Below, piece after piece: positions 42,837 to 54,275 of a stretch of DNA of 64,000 nt. The translations under genes were made by a program, and so were the position numbers. The notes beneath the pieces were generated by a model. It had not been told where the DNA came from. It ran no database searches and saw nothing but the letters and a program-made list of their open reading frames with translations. The stretch's first letter is position 1; each line of letters starts with the position of its first letter. Origin of the DNA: Pontibacter coccineus (GTDB lineage Bacteria; Bacteroidota; Bacteroidia; Cytophagales; Hymenobacteraceae); contig NZ_JAUOTN010000002.1 of the NCBI RefSeq assembly GCF_030546575.1, positions 124,001 through 188,000 on the forward strand, given 5' to 3'.

Positions 42837-43529
42837 ATGGCGAAGATTTCAAAGAACAGGAAAGCAGCTTTAGAAAAGGCTGACCTGACAAAAGAGTATT
42901 CTTTAACAGATGCGGCTTCAGTAGTAAAAGATATCACTTTTACCAAGTTTGATGCCTCTGTTGATATTGATGTACGCTTAGGCGTTGACCCTCGCAAAGC
43001 CGACCAGATGGTTCGTGGTATCGTTACCCTTCCACATGGCACCGGTAAAGACGTAAAAGTACTGGCATTGGTAACACCTGACAAAGAGCAGGAAGCCAAA
43101 GATGCAGGAGCTGACTTCGTAGGTCTGGATGACTATATCCAAAAGATTGAAAAAGGCTGGACAGATGTAGACGTGATCATCACGATGCCTGCCGTAATGG
43201 CTAAAGTAGGCCGTTTAGGTAGAATTCTGGGTCCTCGTAACCTGATGCCAAACCCTAAGTCTGGTACAGTTACACAAGACGTTGCTAAAGCAGTAAAAGA
43301 AGTAAAAGCTGGTAAGATCGACTTTAAAGTTGACAAGTATGGTATCATCCATACAAGTGTTGGAAAAGTTTCCTTCTCTCCAGAGCAGCTAGCTGCTAAC
43401 GCTGCTGAAGTAATTGCTACACTGAACCGCCTGAAGCCATCTTCAGCAAAGGGTACTTACATTAAGAGCATAACATTGTCTAGCACAATGAGCCCGGCCG
43501 TAATCGTTGACAAGAACGCAACTATCTAA
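42837..43529 (+). CDS. rplA: 50S ribosomal protein L1
   Basis: 230 residues with [29 protein letters not shown], the L1 signature. In many bacteria L1 represses translation of its own mRNA. Follows rplK by 16 nt. Confidence 0.98.
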   Translation: MAKISKNRKAALEKADLTKEYSLTDAASVVKDITFTKFDASVDIDVRLGVDPRKADQMVRGIVTLPHGTGKDVKVLALVTPDKEQEAKDAGADFVGLDDYIQKIEKGWTDVDVIITMPAVMAKVGRLGRILGPRNLMPNPKSGTVTQDVAKAVKEVKAGKIDFKVDKYGIIHTSVGKVSFSPEQLAANAAEVIATLNRLKPSSAKGTYIKSITLSSTMSPAVIVDKNATI

Positions 43530-43533
43530 GAAC

Positions 43534-44058
43534 ATGACCAGGGAAGAAAAAGAGATAATTGTTAAAGACCTGAGCGAGAAGTTAGCGAACACTAACTATT
43601 TCTATATCACAGATGCGTCTACCATGAGTGTGGCCGGCATCAACCAGTTCAGGAGAATGGCCTTTGAAAGAGGCCTGGAGTATAAGGTTTACAAAAACAC
43701 TTTCATTAAGAAAGCATTAGATACCCTAGAGGCGGACACTACTTCTCTGGAAGAAGTTCTGAAAGGTTCATCTGGCATCGTGTTTTCTGCTGAATCAGGA
43801 AATGCTCCTGGTAAGCTGCTGAAAGACTTCAGAAAGAAAGGTAATGCACTTCCATTGTTGAAGGGTGCCTATATTGATGGCGGTATTTACGTTGGTGAGA
43901 ACCAGCTTGACACACTGGCCAGCATCAAGTCTAAGAACGAGCTTATCGGTGATATCATTGGCTTGCTTCAGTCTCCAGCTAAGAATGTTGTTTCTGCTCT
44001 TCAGAGCAGCGGTGGCAAACTTGCCGGCATCCTGAAAACCCTATCTGAAAAAGAATAA
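43534..44058 (+). CDS. rplJ: 50S ribosomal protein L10
   Basis: 174 residues; anchors the L7/L12 dimers on the stalk. NTFIKKALD and the C-terminal helix region are typical. ATG 43534 is taken over an upstream TTG at 43507, since MTREEKEIIV is the standard beginning. It lies 4 nt after rplA. Confidence 0.97.
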   Translation: MTREEKEIIVKDLSEKLANTNYFYITDASTMSVAGINQFRRMAFERGLEYKVYKNTFIKKALDTLEADTTSLEEVLKGSSGIVFSAESGNAPGKLLKDFRKKGNALPLLKGAYIDGGIYVGENQLDTLASIKSKNELIGDIIGLLQSPAKNVVSALQSSGGKLAGILKTLSEKE

Positions 44059-44099
44059 TTTAAAAACGTAATCAATAAGTAACTTTTAATTTCAATAAA

Positions 44100-44480
44100 A
44101 TGGCAGATTTGAAAGCATTCGCTGAGCAGTTAGTAAACTTAACTGTGAAAGAGGTTAATGAACTAGCTACAATTCTTAAGGATGAGTATGGTATCGAGCC
44201 AGCTGCTGCTGCTCCAGTTATGATGGCTGGTGGTGGTGCTGCTGAAGGAGGAGCTGCTGCAGAAGAAAAAACTTCTTTTGACGTAATCCTTAAGTCAGCT
44301 GGTGCATCTAAGCTTGCAGTTGTTAAGCTTGTAAAAGAATTGACTGGTCTTGGCCTGAAAGAAGCTAAAGAATTGGTAGACGGCGCTCCTAAGCCTTTGA
44401 AAGAAGGCGTAGACAAGAACGAAGCTGAATCACTGAAGAAATCTTTGGAAGAAGCTGGTGCTGAAGTAGAGGTTAAATAA
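44100..44480 (+). CDS. rplL: 50S ribosomal protein L7/L12
   Basis: 126 residues: helical N-terminal dimer domain, Ala/Gly-rich hinge, and C-terminal domain with [12 protein letters not shown] and [17 protein letters not shown]. Recruits translation GTPases. A hairpin separates it from rpoB. Confidence 0.98.
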   Translation: MADLKAFAEQLVNLTVKEVNELATILKDEYGIEPAAAAPVMMAGGGAAEGGAAAEEKTSFDVILKSAGASKLAVVKLVKELTGLGLKEAKELVDGAPKPLKEGVDKNEAESLKKSLEEAGAEVEVK

Positions 44481-44510
44481 TCTCACTTACCAACATACCG
44501 ACAACAGGTA

Positions 44511-44536
44511 GACCTGGCAGATTCGTCAGGTCTTTT
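44511..44536 (+). terminator. Hairpin between rplL and rpoB, possible attenuator
   Basis: GACCTG / CAGGTC with a 10-nt loop and a following TTTT. It probably reduces transcription from the ribosomal genes into rpoBC, as known in other bacteria. Confidence 0.6.
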
Positions 44537-44631
44537 CCTGTTTGTATACGGATTCAAATTTGAATCCTTTTTTTGCCCGTAGCCATTTCGAAGGCTATGT
44601 GCTGGAATCATATTGTAAACGTTAAAATTCC

Positions 44632-47600
44632 ATGGCTTTGGCTAAGAATAAAACGACAGAGCGAATCAATTTTGCCTCGATCAATCCGGTTATCGACTAC
44701 CCTGACTTCCTAGATGTTCAGCTGCAGTCATTCCAGGATTTCTTTCAGCTGGAAACTCCGGCAGAAAATAGGGCACAGGAAGGATTGTTCAAGGTGTTTG
44801 CCGAGAACTTCCCCATTTCTGATTCTCGAGAAAACTTTGTTCTCGAATTTATCGACTATCATATAGACCCGCCAAAATACTCAGTTGACGAGTGTATTGA
44901 CAGGGGCCTTACTTATTCGGTTCCACTTAAGGCAAAGCTTCGTCTGATTTGTAACGATGAGGACAATGAGGACTTTGAAACAATTGAGCAGGAAGTGTTC
45001 TTGGGTAATATCCCATACATGACCGAAAAAGGCTCATTTGTGATCAATGGCGCTGAACGTGTTATTGTGTCCCAATTACACAGATCTCCGGGTGTATTCT
45101 TTGCGCAGAGCAAGCATACAAACGGCACCAAACTTTATTCTGCCAGAATTATTCCTTTCAAAGGTTCTTGGGTTGAGTTTGCAACGGACGTGAATAACGT
45201 GATGTATGCTTACATTGACCGTAAGAAGAAGTTCCCGGTAACTACATTGCTTCGTGCAATCGGTTACGGTACTGATAAGGACATCCTTGATTTGTTTGGT
45301 CTTTCAGAAGAACTGCCTGCAACGAAGGCGAATCTGAAGAATGCCATCGGCAGAAAGTTGGCTGCACGTGTACTGCGCACATGGACAGAAGACTTTGTGG
45401 ATGAAGATACTGGTGAAGTAGTTTCTATAGATAGAAACGAGGTTCTTTTGGAGCGTGACTCTGAAATCACAGCGGAAGACATCAACATCATTGTTGATTC
45501 AGGTGTGAAATCAGTCGTACTTCACCGAGAGAATGTAAACATCGCTGATTACGCTATTATCTATAACACACTTCAGAAAGATAACTCTAACTCTGAGCAA
45601 GAAGCCGTAGAGCAAATCTACCGCCAGCTGAGAAATACAGAGGCGCCTGATGTGGAAACTGCACGCGATATCATCCAGAAGCTGTTCTTCTCTGATAAGC
45701 GTTATGATCTAGGGGAAGTTGGTCGTTACAGAATCAACAAGAAGCTGGGTCTTGACACGAACTGGGATGCCAAGGTTCTCACGAACGAGGATATCGTACT
45801 GATCGTGAAATACCTGATCGGTTTGATAAACTCCAGAGCTGTAGTGGATGATATTGACCACTTGAGCAACCGTCGTGTAAGAACGGTAGGCGAGCAGCTT
45901 TACGCGCAGTTTGGTGTAGGCCTTGCCCGTATGGCAAGAACCATCAAGGAGCGTATGAACGTGCGTGACAACGAAGATTTCAAGCCGGTTGACCTGATCA
46001 ATGCGCGTACGCTTTCTTCTGTGATCAACTCGTTCTTCGGAACAAACCAGCTGTCTCAGTTCATGGACCAGACCAACCCGCTGGCAGAAGTGACGCACAA
46101 GCGTCGTGTTTCTGCACTGGGGCCAGGCGGTCTGTCAAGAGAGCGTGCCGGTTTCGAGGTTCGTGACGTTCACTATACACACTACGGCCGTCTGTGCACG
46201 ATTGAAACGCCAGAGGGTCCGAACATTGGTCTGATATCATCTCTTTGCGTGCATGCCCGTGTGAATCATATGGGCTTCATCGAAACACCATACCGAAAAG
46301 TAAATGAAGGTATAGTGGAGATGGATGGAACAGTTGAATACCTGACTGCAGAAGAAGAAGATACCCACCACATCGCACAGGCAAATGCCATTATCGATGA
46401 CAAGGGTAACTTTATTAATGATAGAGTAAAGGGTAGATTTGAGGGTGACTTCCCGGTGGAAGAACCTAATACCTATACCTATATGGACGTTGCACCGAAC
46501 CAGATCGTATCGGTTGCGGCTTCGTTGATTCCATTCCTGGAGCACGATGACGCCAACCGTGCCCTGATGGGTTCAAACATGCAACGCCAGGCCGTTCCAC
46601 TCTTGAAAGCGGAAGCTCCAATTGTTGGTACTGGTCTGGAAAGAAGAGCGGCTATTGACTCAAGAGCGCTTGTTATCGCTGAAGGTGACGGTGTGATTGA
46701 CTTTGTAGACGCAAACAAGATTGTTGTAAAATACGATCTGACAGATGATGAGAAGTTGGTTGCCTTTGATGCGGAGTATGTAACATACAACCTGATCAAG
46801 TTCAGAAGAACGAACCAGGATACCTGCATTAACCTGACACCAATCGTTTATACTGGTCAGCGTGTTACAAAAGGACAACCACTTTGTGAGGGTTATGCCA
46901 CTAACAATGGCGAACTGGCAATCGGTCGTAACATGCAGGTGGCGTTCATGCCATGGCAGGGTTACAACTTCGAGGATGCTATTGTTATCTCTGAGAAAGT
47001 AGTAAGAGACGATATCTTCACTTCTATCCACATCGAGGAATTCGAGCTTGAGGTTCGTGAGACGAAGCGTGGGGAAGAAGAACTTACCTCGGAGATTCCG
47101 AACGTGAGCGAGGAAGCCGTGAAGAACCTGGACGAGAACGGTATTATCCGCATTGGTGCTGAGGTTCGTGAAGGTGATATCCTGATCGGTAAGATCACAC
47201 CAAAAGGTGAAACTGACCCGACTCCGGAAGAGAAGCTTCTGCGTGCCATCTTCGGTGACAAAGCCGGTGATGTGAAGGATGCCTCACTTAAGGCGCCGCC
47301 ATCACTTAACGGTGTGGTAATTGAGACCAAACTTTTCTCCAGACCTAAGAAAGACAAAAACCTGCGGGCTAAGTCTAAGAAAGAGGTTGAAGAGCTGAAA
47401 GTGAAATACTCAAAGGATCTGAACGCTATCAAGAGCGTGATGGTTGATAAACTGGTGGCTTTGCTGGAAGGCAAAACGTCTCAGGGCATCAAGCATAAGT
47501 TCGGCGACGAGATCCTGACAAAAGGCGTGAAGTTCTCCAGAAAGAACATCATTGAAGCTCTGTTCCCTGAGAAGAACCCATACAAGGACGAAAGTAACTA

Positions 47601-48510
47601 TGCGGTTCCGGAAGAAGTGAACATGTTCAAGGATCTGATCCTGGAAAACTGGACTGCTGATGAGAAGACCAATAGCATGCTGCTGGAGCTTGTGAAGAAT
47701 TACAACAAGCGCCGCAACATCACTTCAGCACACTTCAAGCGTGAGCGTTTCACATTGGAGGTAGGAGATGAGTTGCCAGCAGGTATCGTGCAGCTAGCCA
47801 AGGTATACATCGCGAAGAAGCGCAAGCTGAAAGTAGGTGATAAGATGGCCGGTCGTCACGGTAACAAAGGTGTGGTTGCCCGTATCGTGCGTGAGGAAGA
47901 TATGCCATTCCTGGAAACAGGTGAACCAATGGATATCGTTCTGAACCCGCTGGGTGTACCTTCCAGGATGAACATCGGTCAGATCTATGAAACGGTACTT
48001 GGATGGGCTGGTAAGAAACTGGGTAGAACATATGCTACTCCAATCTTCGATGGCGCGACTGAAGACCAGGTACAGGCCGAACTGAAAGAGGCAGGTTTGC
48101 CGAGCTTTGGCCGTACATACCTGTACGATGGCCTTTCTGGCGATCGCTTCGACCAGCCGGTAACAGTAGGTGTGATTTACATGCTGAAACTGGGTCACTT
48201 GGTTGACGATAAGATGCACGCCCGTTCTATCGGTCCATACTCTCTGATTACACAGCAGCCACTGGGTGGTAAAGCCCAGTTCGGTGGTCAGCGTTTTGGT
48301 GAAATGGAAGTGTGGGCGCTTGAGGCATTCGGTGCTTCGAACGTACTGCAGGAAATACTTACAGTGAAATCTGACGACGTGATCGGCCGTGCGAAAGCTT
48401 ACGAGGCGATCGTGAAAGGCGATGTGTTGCCAAAACCAAATATCCCGGAATCATTCAACGTACTGATTCACGAGTTAAGAGGCCTGGCGCTCGAGATCAC
48501 CTTAGAGTAG
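44632..48510 (+). CDS. rpoB: RNA polymerase beta subunit
   Basis: 1292 residues, complete. The rifampicin-region motif [11 protein letters not shown] and the following [10 protein letters not shown] are unaltered wild-type. [28 protein letters not shown] and [15 protein letters not shown] are the conserved catalytic-core blocks. It lies 151 nt after rplL and 102 nt before rpoC. Confidence 0.99.
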   Translation: MALAKNKTTERINFASINPVIDYPDFLDVQLQSFQDFFQLETPAENRAQEGLFKVFAENFPISDSRENFVLEFIDYHIDPPKYSVDECIDRGLTYSVPLKAKLRLICNDEDNEDFETIEQEVFLGNIPYMTEKGSFVINGAERVIVSQLHRSPGVFFAQSKHTNGTKLYSARIIPFKGSWVEFATDVNNVMYAYIDRKKKFPVTTLLRAIGYGTDKDILDLFGLSEELPATKANLKNAIGRKLAARVLRTWTEDFVDEDTGEVVSIDRNEVLLERDSEITAEDINIIVDSGVKSVVLHRENVNIADYAIIYNTLQKDNSNSEQEAVEQIYRQLRNTEAPDVETARDIIQKLFFSDKRYDLGEVGRYRINKKLGLDTNWDAKVLTNEDIVLIVKYLIGLINSRAVVDDIDHLSNRRVRTVGEQLYAQFGVGLARMARTIKERMNVRDNEDFKPVDLINARTLSSVINSFFGTNQLSQFMDQTNPLAEVTHKRRVSALGPGGLSRERAGFEVRDVHYTHYGRLCTIETPEGPNIGLISSLCVHARVNHMGFIETPYRKVNEGIVEMDGTVEYLTAEEEDTHHIAQANAIIDDKGNFINDRVKGRFEGDFPVEEPNTYTYMDVAPNQIVSVAASLIPFLEHDDANRALMGSNMQRQAVPLLKAEAPIVGTGLERRAAIDSRALVIAEGDGVIDFVDANKIVVKYDLTDDEKLVAFDAEYVTYNLIKFRRTNQDTCINLTPIVYTGQRVTKGQPLCEGYATNNGELAIGRNMQVAFMPWQGYNFEDAIVISEKVVRDDIFTSIHIEEFELEVRETKRGEEELTSEIPNVSEEAVKNLDENGIIRIGAEVREGDILIGKITPKGETDPTPEEKLLRAIFGDKAGDVKDASLKAPPSLNGVVIETKLFSRPKKDKNLRAKSKKEVEELKVKYSKDLNAIKSVMVDKLVALLEGKTSQGIKHKFGDEILTKGVKFSRKNIIEALFPEKNPYKDESNYAVPEEVNMFKDLILENWTADEKTNSMLLELVKNYNKRRNITSAHFKRERFTLEVGDELPAGIVQLAKVYIAKKRKLKVGDKMAGRHGNKGVVARIVREEDMPFLETGEPMDIVLNPLGVPSRMNIGQIYETVLGWAGKKLGRTYATPIFDGATEDQVQAELKEAGLPSFGRTYLYDGLSGDRFDQPVTVGVIYMLKLGHLVDDKMHARSIGPYSLITQQPLGGKAQFGGQRFGEMEVWALEAFGASNVLQEILTVKSDDVIGRAKAYEAIVKGDVLPKPNIPESFNVLIHELRGLALEITLE

Positions 48511-48520
48511 TAAAGTATAA

Positions 48521-48554
48521 GCTGAGCGCCCTGGCAAGAGTCGGGGCGCTTAGC
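48521..48554 (+). other. Hairpin between rpoB and rpoC
   Basis: GCTGAGCGCCC pairs with GGGCGCTTAGC (one G-T pair); loop of 12 nt. No T-run follows, so it is not a standard terminator. It could be an RNA processing or attenuation site. Confidence 0.6.
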
Positions 48555-48612
48555 GCACTTTATACAGACTAGCTGTAAGGCATATTCATTGTATCGACAT
48601 TATTGTAATAAT

Positions 48613-51600
48613 ATGGCATTTGCAAAAAACAAAAAGCTAACTCAGGACTTCTCCAAAGTAACGATAAGCCTGGCCTCTCCAGAGTCGATTCTAGAGAGAT
48701 CAAATGGCGAGGTTACAAAGCCTGAGACAATCAACTATAGAACCTATAAGCCTGAAATGGGTGGTCTGTTCTGCGAAAGAATATTCGGACCCGTAAAGGA
48801 CTGGGAATGCCACTGCGGAAAGTATAAAAGAATCAGGTATAAAGGTATCATCTGCGACCGTTGCGGTGTGGAGGTTACTGAGAAAAAAGTGCGTCGTGAG
48901 CGTATGGGCCATATTGAGCTTGTAGTTCCGGTAGCACACATCTGGTACTTCAAATCCCTTCCGAATAAGATAGGTTATCTGCTGGGCTTACCGACCAAGA
49001 AGCTTGACCAGATTATCTATTATGAAAGATATGTAGTTATCCAACCGGGTATTTTGGCAGAAGACGGTGTTAACACACTGGACTTCTTGACCGAAGACGA
49101 GTACCTGGACATGATAGACAAGCTCCCACGCGAGAACCAGATGTTGGATAACAACGATCCAAACAAGTTCATCGCGAAGATGGGTGCTGAGTCACTGCAA
49201 ATGCTGTTGGAGCGCACGAACCTGGACGATCTGTCCTACGAGCTTCGTCACGCAGCCGCGCACGAAACGTCGCAGCAGCGTAAAGCTGAAGCGTTGAAGC
49301 GCCTTCGTGTAGTAGAGGCATTCCGTGATGCGACTACCAGAATCGAAAACAGACCAGAGTGGATGATCATCCGCATGGTGCCTGTTATTCCGCCCGAGCT
49401 TCGTCCGCTTGTTCCGTTGGATGGTGGCCGTTTCGCTACCTCGGATTTGAACGACCTATACCGTCGTGTTATCATCCGTAACAACCGTCTGAAGCGCCTG
49501 ATCGAGATTAAAGCGCCTGAGGTAATTCTTCGTAACGAGAAGCGTATGCTGCAGGAAGCGGTAGACTCGCTGTTCGACAACTCACGTAAAGTGAACGCTG
49601 TTCGTGCAGAAGGTAACCGTGCGTTGAAGTCACTTTCTGACATGCTGAAAGGTAAGCAGGGACGTTTCCGTCAGAACTTGCTCGGTAAGCGTGTTGACTA
49701 CTCTGGCCGTTCGGTTATTGTGGTTGGTCCTGAACTGAAGCTGCATGAATGCGGTCTGCCTAAGAACATGGCAGCTGAGCTCTTCAAGCCGTTCATTATC
49801 CGCAAGCTGATCGAAAGAGGAATTGTAAAAACTGTAAAGTCAGCCAAGAAGATTGTAGACCGTAAGGACCCTGTGGTTTGGGATATCCTGGAGAACGTGC
49901 TGAAAGGCCACCCAGTGCTCCTTAACCGTGCCCCTACACTGCACAGATTAGGTATACAGGCATTCCAGCCGAAACTAATCGAAGGTAAGGCGATCCAGCT
50001 GCACCCACTGGTGTGTACGGCATTCAACGCCGACTTTGACGGTGACCAGATGGCAGTGCACGTTCCACTTGGACCTGCTGCTGTACTGGAAGCCTCTATG
50101 CTGATGCTTGCTTCGCATAACATCCTGAACCCTGCAAACGGTGCTCCAATCGCAGTACCTTCTCAGGACATGGTACTTGGTCTTTACTATGTATCAAAAG
50201 GAAAGCGTAGCACAGAAAACGAAAATATACCTGGTGAAGGCATGAGTTTCTACTCTGCGGAGGAAGTGATCATCGCCATCAACGAAGGACGCCTGTCTAA
50301 GCAGGCATATATTAAAGTAAGAGCGAAGGTAAAAGACGAAAAAGGCGAACTAGTTACTAAACTCATAGAGACGGTTGCCGGTCGCGTAATCTTCAACCAG
50401 TTTGTTCCAGAAGAAGTAGGATACATTGATGAACTGTTGACAAAGAAGAAACTTCAGCAGATCATCTCCAGAGTATTCAAAGAGACGGGTATGGCCCGCA
50501 CGGCCCACTTCCTGGACGATATTAAAACGCTAGGATTCCAGTCTGCCTACAAAGGTGGTTTGTCAATGGGTCTGGGTGATATCCAGATTCCAGCTGAAAA
50601 AGACATTCTGGTAGCTCAGGCCAAGAAAGATGTAGATGCTGTATGGCAGAACTACTCGATGGGTCTGATCACAGACAATGAGCGTTACAACCAGGTGATC
50701 GACATCTGGACCCGTATCAACAACCAGATCACTGAAACGTTGATGCGCCGTCTGGAGAATGATGACCAGGGCTTCAACTCGATCTTCATGATGATGCACT
50801 CCGGAGCCCGTGGTTCAAGAGAGCAGATTCGTCAGTTGGGTGGTATGCGTGGTCTGATGGCGAAGCCTCAGAAATCATTGCAAGGCTCAGTAGGTGAGAT
50901 CATCGAGAACCCGATCCTTTCTAACTTTAAAGAAGGTCTGGATGTAATCGAGTACTTTATCTCAACACACGGTGCCCGTAAAGGTCTTGCCGATACGGCA
51001 CTTAAAACTGCGGATGCTGGTTACCTGACCCGTCGTCTGGTGGACGTGTCGCAGGACGTGATCGTGAACGAAGAAGACTGCGGTACACTGAGAGGTCTGG
51101 AAGTGAGTGCATTGAAAGACAACGAAGATATCGTGGAGTCGCTTTCTGAGCGTATCCTGGGCCGTGTGACGGTACACGATGTATACGATCCGATCACCAA
51201 TGAACTAATCGTAGAGTCTGGTTCAGAAGTGACAGAGGAAGTAGCGCGTGCCATTGAGAACACAGCTATTGAGACCGTAGAGATCCGTTCCGTGTTGACT
51301 TGTGAGTCGAAACGTGGTATCTGTGCCAAGTGCTACGGCCGTAACCTGGCAACAGGCTTTATGGTGCAGAAGGGCGAGGCTGTAGGTGTAATCGCAGCCC
51401 AGTCCATTGGTGAGCCAGGTACACAGCTGACCCTCCGTACATTCCACGTGGGTGGTACTGCTTCCAACATCGCGGTAGATGCTATGATCCGTGCGAAATT
51501 CGCTGGTAGAGTAGAGTTCGAAGATGTTCGTACGATCGATACGATCAACAACGAAGGTGAGCCTGTGAAAGTAGTAATGGGACGCTCAGGTGAGATTAAG

Positions 51601-52938
51601 ATCATTGATCCGACTACCGGCAAGTTACTTATTAGCAACCACGTACCGTACGGTTCATTCATAACAGTAAACGAAGGTCAGGAAGTTGAGAAAAATGACC
51701 AGCTGTGTATGTGGGATCCATACAACGCGGTTATCCTCTCTGAGTTTGACGGTGAGATTGCTTACGAGGCGATTATTGAAGGTATAACTTACCGTGAGGA
51801 ATCTGATGAGCAGACAGGCTACCGTGAGAAGGTAATTATCGATACAAAAGATAAGACACAGAACCCTGCTATCCTCGTGAATCCGAAGAGTGGAGAGTCT
51901 AAAGGCTACAACATTCCGGTGGGAGCTCACTTAACAGTTGAGAACGGCGAGAAAATCAAGGCCGGTCAGATTTTGGTTAAAATTCCTCGCGCGATCGGTA
52001 AAACAAGGGACATCACAGGTGGTCTTCCACGGGTGACGGAATTGTTCGAAGCCCGTAACCCGTCTAACCCAGCCGTAGTGTCTGAGATTGACGGTGTGGT
52101 AACCTATGGTAGCGTGAAGCGTGGTAACCGTGAGATCTTCATTGAGTCTAAGGACGGCGTGAAGAAGAAGTACATGGTGCCGCTTTCTAAGCACATCCTA
52201 GTGCAGGACAACGACTTCGTGCGCGCAGGTATGCCGTTGTCAGATGGAGCTATCACACCAACAGACATACTCAATATCCAGGGACCTGGTGCCGTACAGG
52301 AGTACCTGGTAAATGAGATTCAGGAAGTATACCGTCTGCAGGGTGTGAAGATCAATGACAAGCACATTGAGGTGGTCGTACGCCAGATGATGCAAAAAGT
52401 GGTGATCATCGACGCAGGTGATACAAGCTTCCTGGAGCATCAGGTAGTGGACAAGATTAACTTCATGGAAGAGAACGACCGCATCATTGACATGAAAGTG
52501 GTAGAAGATGCAGGGGAGTCATCGAGCATGAAGCCAGGTCAGATCGTGACTGCAAGAAGATTGCGTGACGAAAACTCCAGCTTGAAGCGAAGAGACTTGA
52601 AACTGGTTACAGTGCGTGATGCATCGCCAGCGGTGTCTCGTCCAACGTTGCAAGGTATAACGCAGGCTTCTTTGGGTACGCAGAGCTTTATCTCGGCGGC
52701 ATCGTTCCAGGAAACTACTAAGGTACTGAGCGAAGCAGCAATCAAAGGTAAAGCGGATGAACTACTCGGTCTGAAGGAGAACGTGATCGTAGGTCACCTG
52801 ATCCCGGCTGGTACAGGTCTGCGCGAATACCAGAACCTGATTGTTGGAAGCCAGGAAGAGTACGATTCGTTAGTAGAATCAAAGAAAACTGGAGTAGGAA
52901 GCCGCGCCAAGCAGCAAGAACTACAGAACAATAGATAA
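48613..52938 (+). CDS. rpoC: RNA polymerase beta' subunit
   Basis: 1441 residues. The catalytic motif NADFDGD has Asp474, Asp476 and Asp478. The N-terminal zinc finger is CHCGKYK and CDRCG; the second zinc site is [16 protein letters not shown] 48613 is chosen because MAFAKNKK is the usual start; a TTG at 48589 would add eight residues. The DUF3467 gene follows 6 nt after the stop. Confidence 0.99.
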   Translation: MAFAKNKKLTQDFSKVTISLASPESILERSNGEVTKPETINYRTYKPEMGGLFCERIFGPVKDWECHCGKYKRIRYKGIICDRCGVEVTEKKVRRERMGHIELVVPVAHIWYFKSLPNKIGYLLGLPTKKLDQIIYYERYVVIQPGILAEDGVNTLDFLTEDEYLDMIDKLPRENQMLDNNDPNKFIAKMGAESLQMLLERTNLDDLSYELRHAAAHETSQQRKAEALKRLRVVEAFRDATTRIENRPEWMIIRMVPVIPPELRPLVPLDGGRFATSDLNDLYRRVIIRNNRLKRLIEIKAPEVILRNEKRMLQEAVDSLFDNSRKVNAVRAEGNRALKSLSDMLKGKQGRFRQNLLGKRVDYSGRSVIVVGPELKLHECGLPKNMAAELFKPFIIRKLIERGIVKTVKSAKKIVDRKDPVVWDILENVLKGHPVLLNRAPTLHRLGIQAFQPKLIEGKAIQLHPLVCTAFNADFDGDQMAVHVPLGPAAVLEASMLMLASHNILNPANGAPIAVPSQDMVLGLYYVSKGKRSTENENIPGEGMSFYSAEEVIIAINEGRLSKQAYIKVRAKVKDEKGELVTKLIETVAGRVIFNQFVPEEVGYIDELLTKKKLQQIISRVFKETGMARTAHFLDDIKTLGFQSAYKGGLSMGLGDIQIPAEKDILVAQAKKDVDAVWQNYSMGLITDNERYNQVIDIWTRINNQITETLMRRLENDDQGFNSIFMMMHSGARGSREQIRQLGGMRGLMAKPQKSLQGSVGEIIENPILSNFKEGLDVIEYFISTHGARKGLADTALKTADAGYLTRRLVDVSQDVIVNEEDCGTLRGLEVSALKDNEDIVESLSERILGRVTVHDVYDPITNELIVESGSEVTEEVARAIENTAIETVEIRSVLTCESKRGICAKCYGRNLATGFMVQKGEAVGVIAAQSIGEPGTQLTLRTFHVGGTASNIAVDAMIRAKFAGRVEFEDVRTIDTINNEGEPVKVVMGRSGEIKIIDPTTGKLLISNHVPYGSFITVNEGQEVEKNDQLCMWDPYNAVILSEFDGEIAYEAIIEGITYREESDEQTGYREKVIIDTKDKTQNPAILVNPKSGESKGYNIPVGAHLTVENGEKIKAGQILVKIPRAIGKTRDITGGLPRVTELFEARNPSNPAVVSEIDGVVTYGSVKRGNREIFIESKDGVKKKYMVPLSKHILVQDNDFVRAGMPLSDGAITPTDILNIQGPGAVQEYLVNEIQEVYRLQGVKINDKHIEVVVRQMMQKVVIIDAGDTSFLEHQVVDKINFMEENDRIIDMKVVEDAGESSSMKPGQIVTARRLRDENSSLKRRDLKLVTVRDASPAVSRPTLQGITQASLGTQSFISAASFQETTKVLSEAAIKGKADELLGLKENVIVGHLIPAGTGLREYQNLIVGSQEEYDSLVESKKTGVGSRAKQQELQNNR

Positions 52939-52944
52939 GCAGGT

Positions 52945-53262
52945 ATGGCAGAGGAAATAAAAAATCAGAATCAAATCAACATCGAGCTTTCGGAGGAGAT
53001 AGCGGAAGGAGAGTATGCCAACCTGGCTATGATCGCCCATTCGAGTGGAGAATTTGTGATTGATTTTATAAGACTGATGCCAGGATTGCCTAAAGCAAAA
53101 GTAAAATCAAGAATCGTTATCACGCCGGAGCACGCCAAAAGATTATTGGCGGCTCTGGCCGATAACATTCAAAAGTTTGAAAGCAGCTTTGGGGAAATTA
53201 AGCCGGCAAAAGACGCACCTTCCTTCCCGATGAACTTCGGAGGAACAGTGGGCGAAGCCTAA
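52945..53262 (+). CDS. DUF3467 protein
   Basis: A 105-residue small acidic protein containing the DUF3467 core (ELSEEIAEGEYANLAMIAHS, EFVIDFIRLMPG, SRIVITPEHAKRLLAAL). Function unknown. It starts 6 nt after rpoC, so it is certainly co-transcribed with the polymerase genes; a role near transcription is inference from position. Confidence 0.9.
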   Translation: MAEEIKNQNQINIELSEEIAEGEYANLAMIAHSSGEFVIDFIRLMPGLPKAKVKSRIVITPEHAKRLLAALADNIQKFESSFGEIKPAKDAPSFPMNFGGTVGEA

Positions 53263-53288
53263 GGTGCTAATAATTAGTGAATTAAAAT

Positions 53289-53320
53289 TTTGAATTTGCA
53301 AGGCGAATTTCATACCTTTG
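53289..53320 (+). promoter_or_regulatory. Promoter of the str unit
   Basis: -33 TTTG at 53289-53292, 20-nt spacer, -7 TACCTTTG at 53313-53320, about 48 nt before rpsL. Confidence 0.72.
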
Positions 53321-53368
53321 CAGACCAAATTTTAGAGTGAAAAATATCTTATAATTAACAAATTATAA

Positions 53369-53785
53369 ATGCCTACTATACAGCAATTAGTAAGAAAAGG
53401 TAGAGAGAAACTGACTTATAATTCTAAGTCTCCTGCCTTAGATTCATGCCCACAACGTCGTGGCGTATGTACAAGAGTGTACACAACCACTCCTAAGAAG
53501 CCGAACTCAGCTATGCGTAAAGTAGCTAGGGTAAGACTTACAAACGGTAAGGAAGTGAACGCCTATATCCCTGGTGAAGGTCACAACCTTCAGGAGCACT
53601 CTATTGTGCTGATCAGAGGTGGTAGAGTGAAAGACCTTCCAGGTGTTCGTTATCACATCGTACGTGGTGCGTTGGATACTGCCGGTGTAAGCGGCCGTTT
53701 GCAATCACGCTCAAAGTATGGTGCTAAAAGACCTAAGCCAGGACAGCCAGCTGCTGCAGCAGGTAAGGGTGGTAAGAAAAAATAA
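53369..53785 (+). CDS. rpsL: 30S ribosomal protein S12
   Basis: 138 residues; decoding-centre protein. [13 protein letters not shown] and [14 protein letters not shown] hold the lysines changed in streptomycin-resistant mutants; both are wild-type. An Ala/Lys-rich tail ends the protein. Confidence 0.98.
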   Translation: MPTIQQLVRKGREKLTYNSKSPALDSCPQRRGVCTRVYTTTPKKPNSAMRKVARVRLTNGKEVNAYIPGEGHNLQEHSIVLIRGGRVKDLPGVRYHIVRGALDTAGVSGRLQSRSKYGAKRPKPGQPAAAAGKGGKKK

Positions 53786-53804
53786 TTGATAGAGTTATAA
53801 TATA

Positions 53805-54272
53805 ATGAGAAAAGCAAAGCCTAAAAGTAGAGTTCTCCTTCCAGATCCAAAGTTCAAAGAGACCCTAGTAACACGTTTCGTAAACTATCTGATGGAAGAT
53901 GGTAAGAAAAGTATTGCTTACGGTATCTTCTATGATGCTGTAGAATTAGTAGAGCAAAGAACGAAGGAGAACGGCCTTGAAACTTGGAAGAAAGCATTGA
54001 ACAATGTGATGCCAAGCGTAGAGGTAAAGAGCCGCCGTGTAGGTGGTGCTACTTTCCAAGTGCCGACTGAGGTTCGTCCGGACCGCAGAGTATCTCTTGG
54101 TATCAAGTGGATGATTTCTTACGCTCGTAGAAGAGGTGAGAAGACAATGAAAGACAAATTGGCTGGCGAAATCATCGCAGCTGCAAAAGGTGAAGGTGCT
54201 GCCGTGAAGAAGAAAGACGACACGCACAGAATGGCCGAGGCAAACAAAGCATTCTCACACTTTAGATTTTAA
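53805..54272 (+). CDS. rpsG: 30S ribosomal protein S7
   Basis: 155 residues; 16S 3' domain assembly protein. [14 protein letters not shown] is conserved. Lies 19 nt after rpsL and 3 nt before fusA. Confidence 0.98.
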   Translation: MRKAKPKSRVLLPDPKFKETLVTRFVNYLMEDGKKSIAYGIFYDAVELVEQRTKENGLETWKKALNNVMPSVEVKSRRVGGATFQVPTEVRPDRRVSLGIKWMISYARRRGEKTMKDKLAGEIIAAAKGEGAAVKKKDDTHRMAEANKAFSHFRF

Positions 54273-54275
54273 TTA

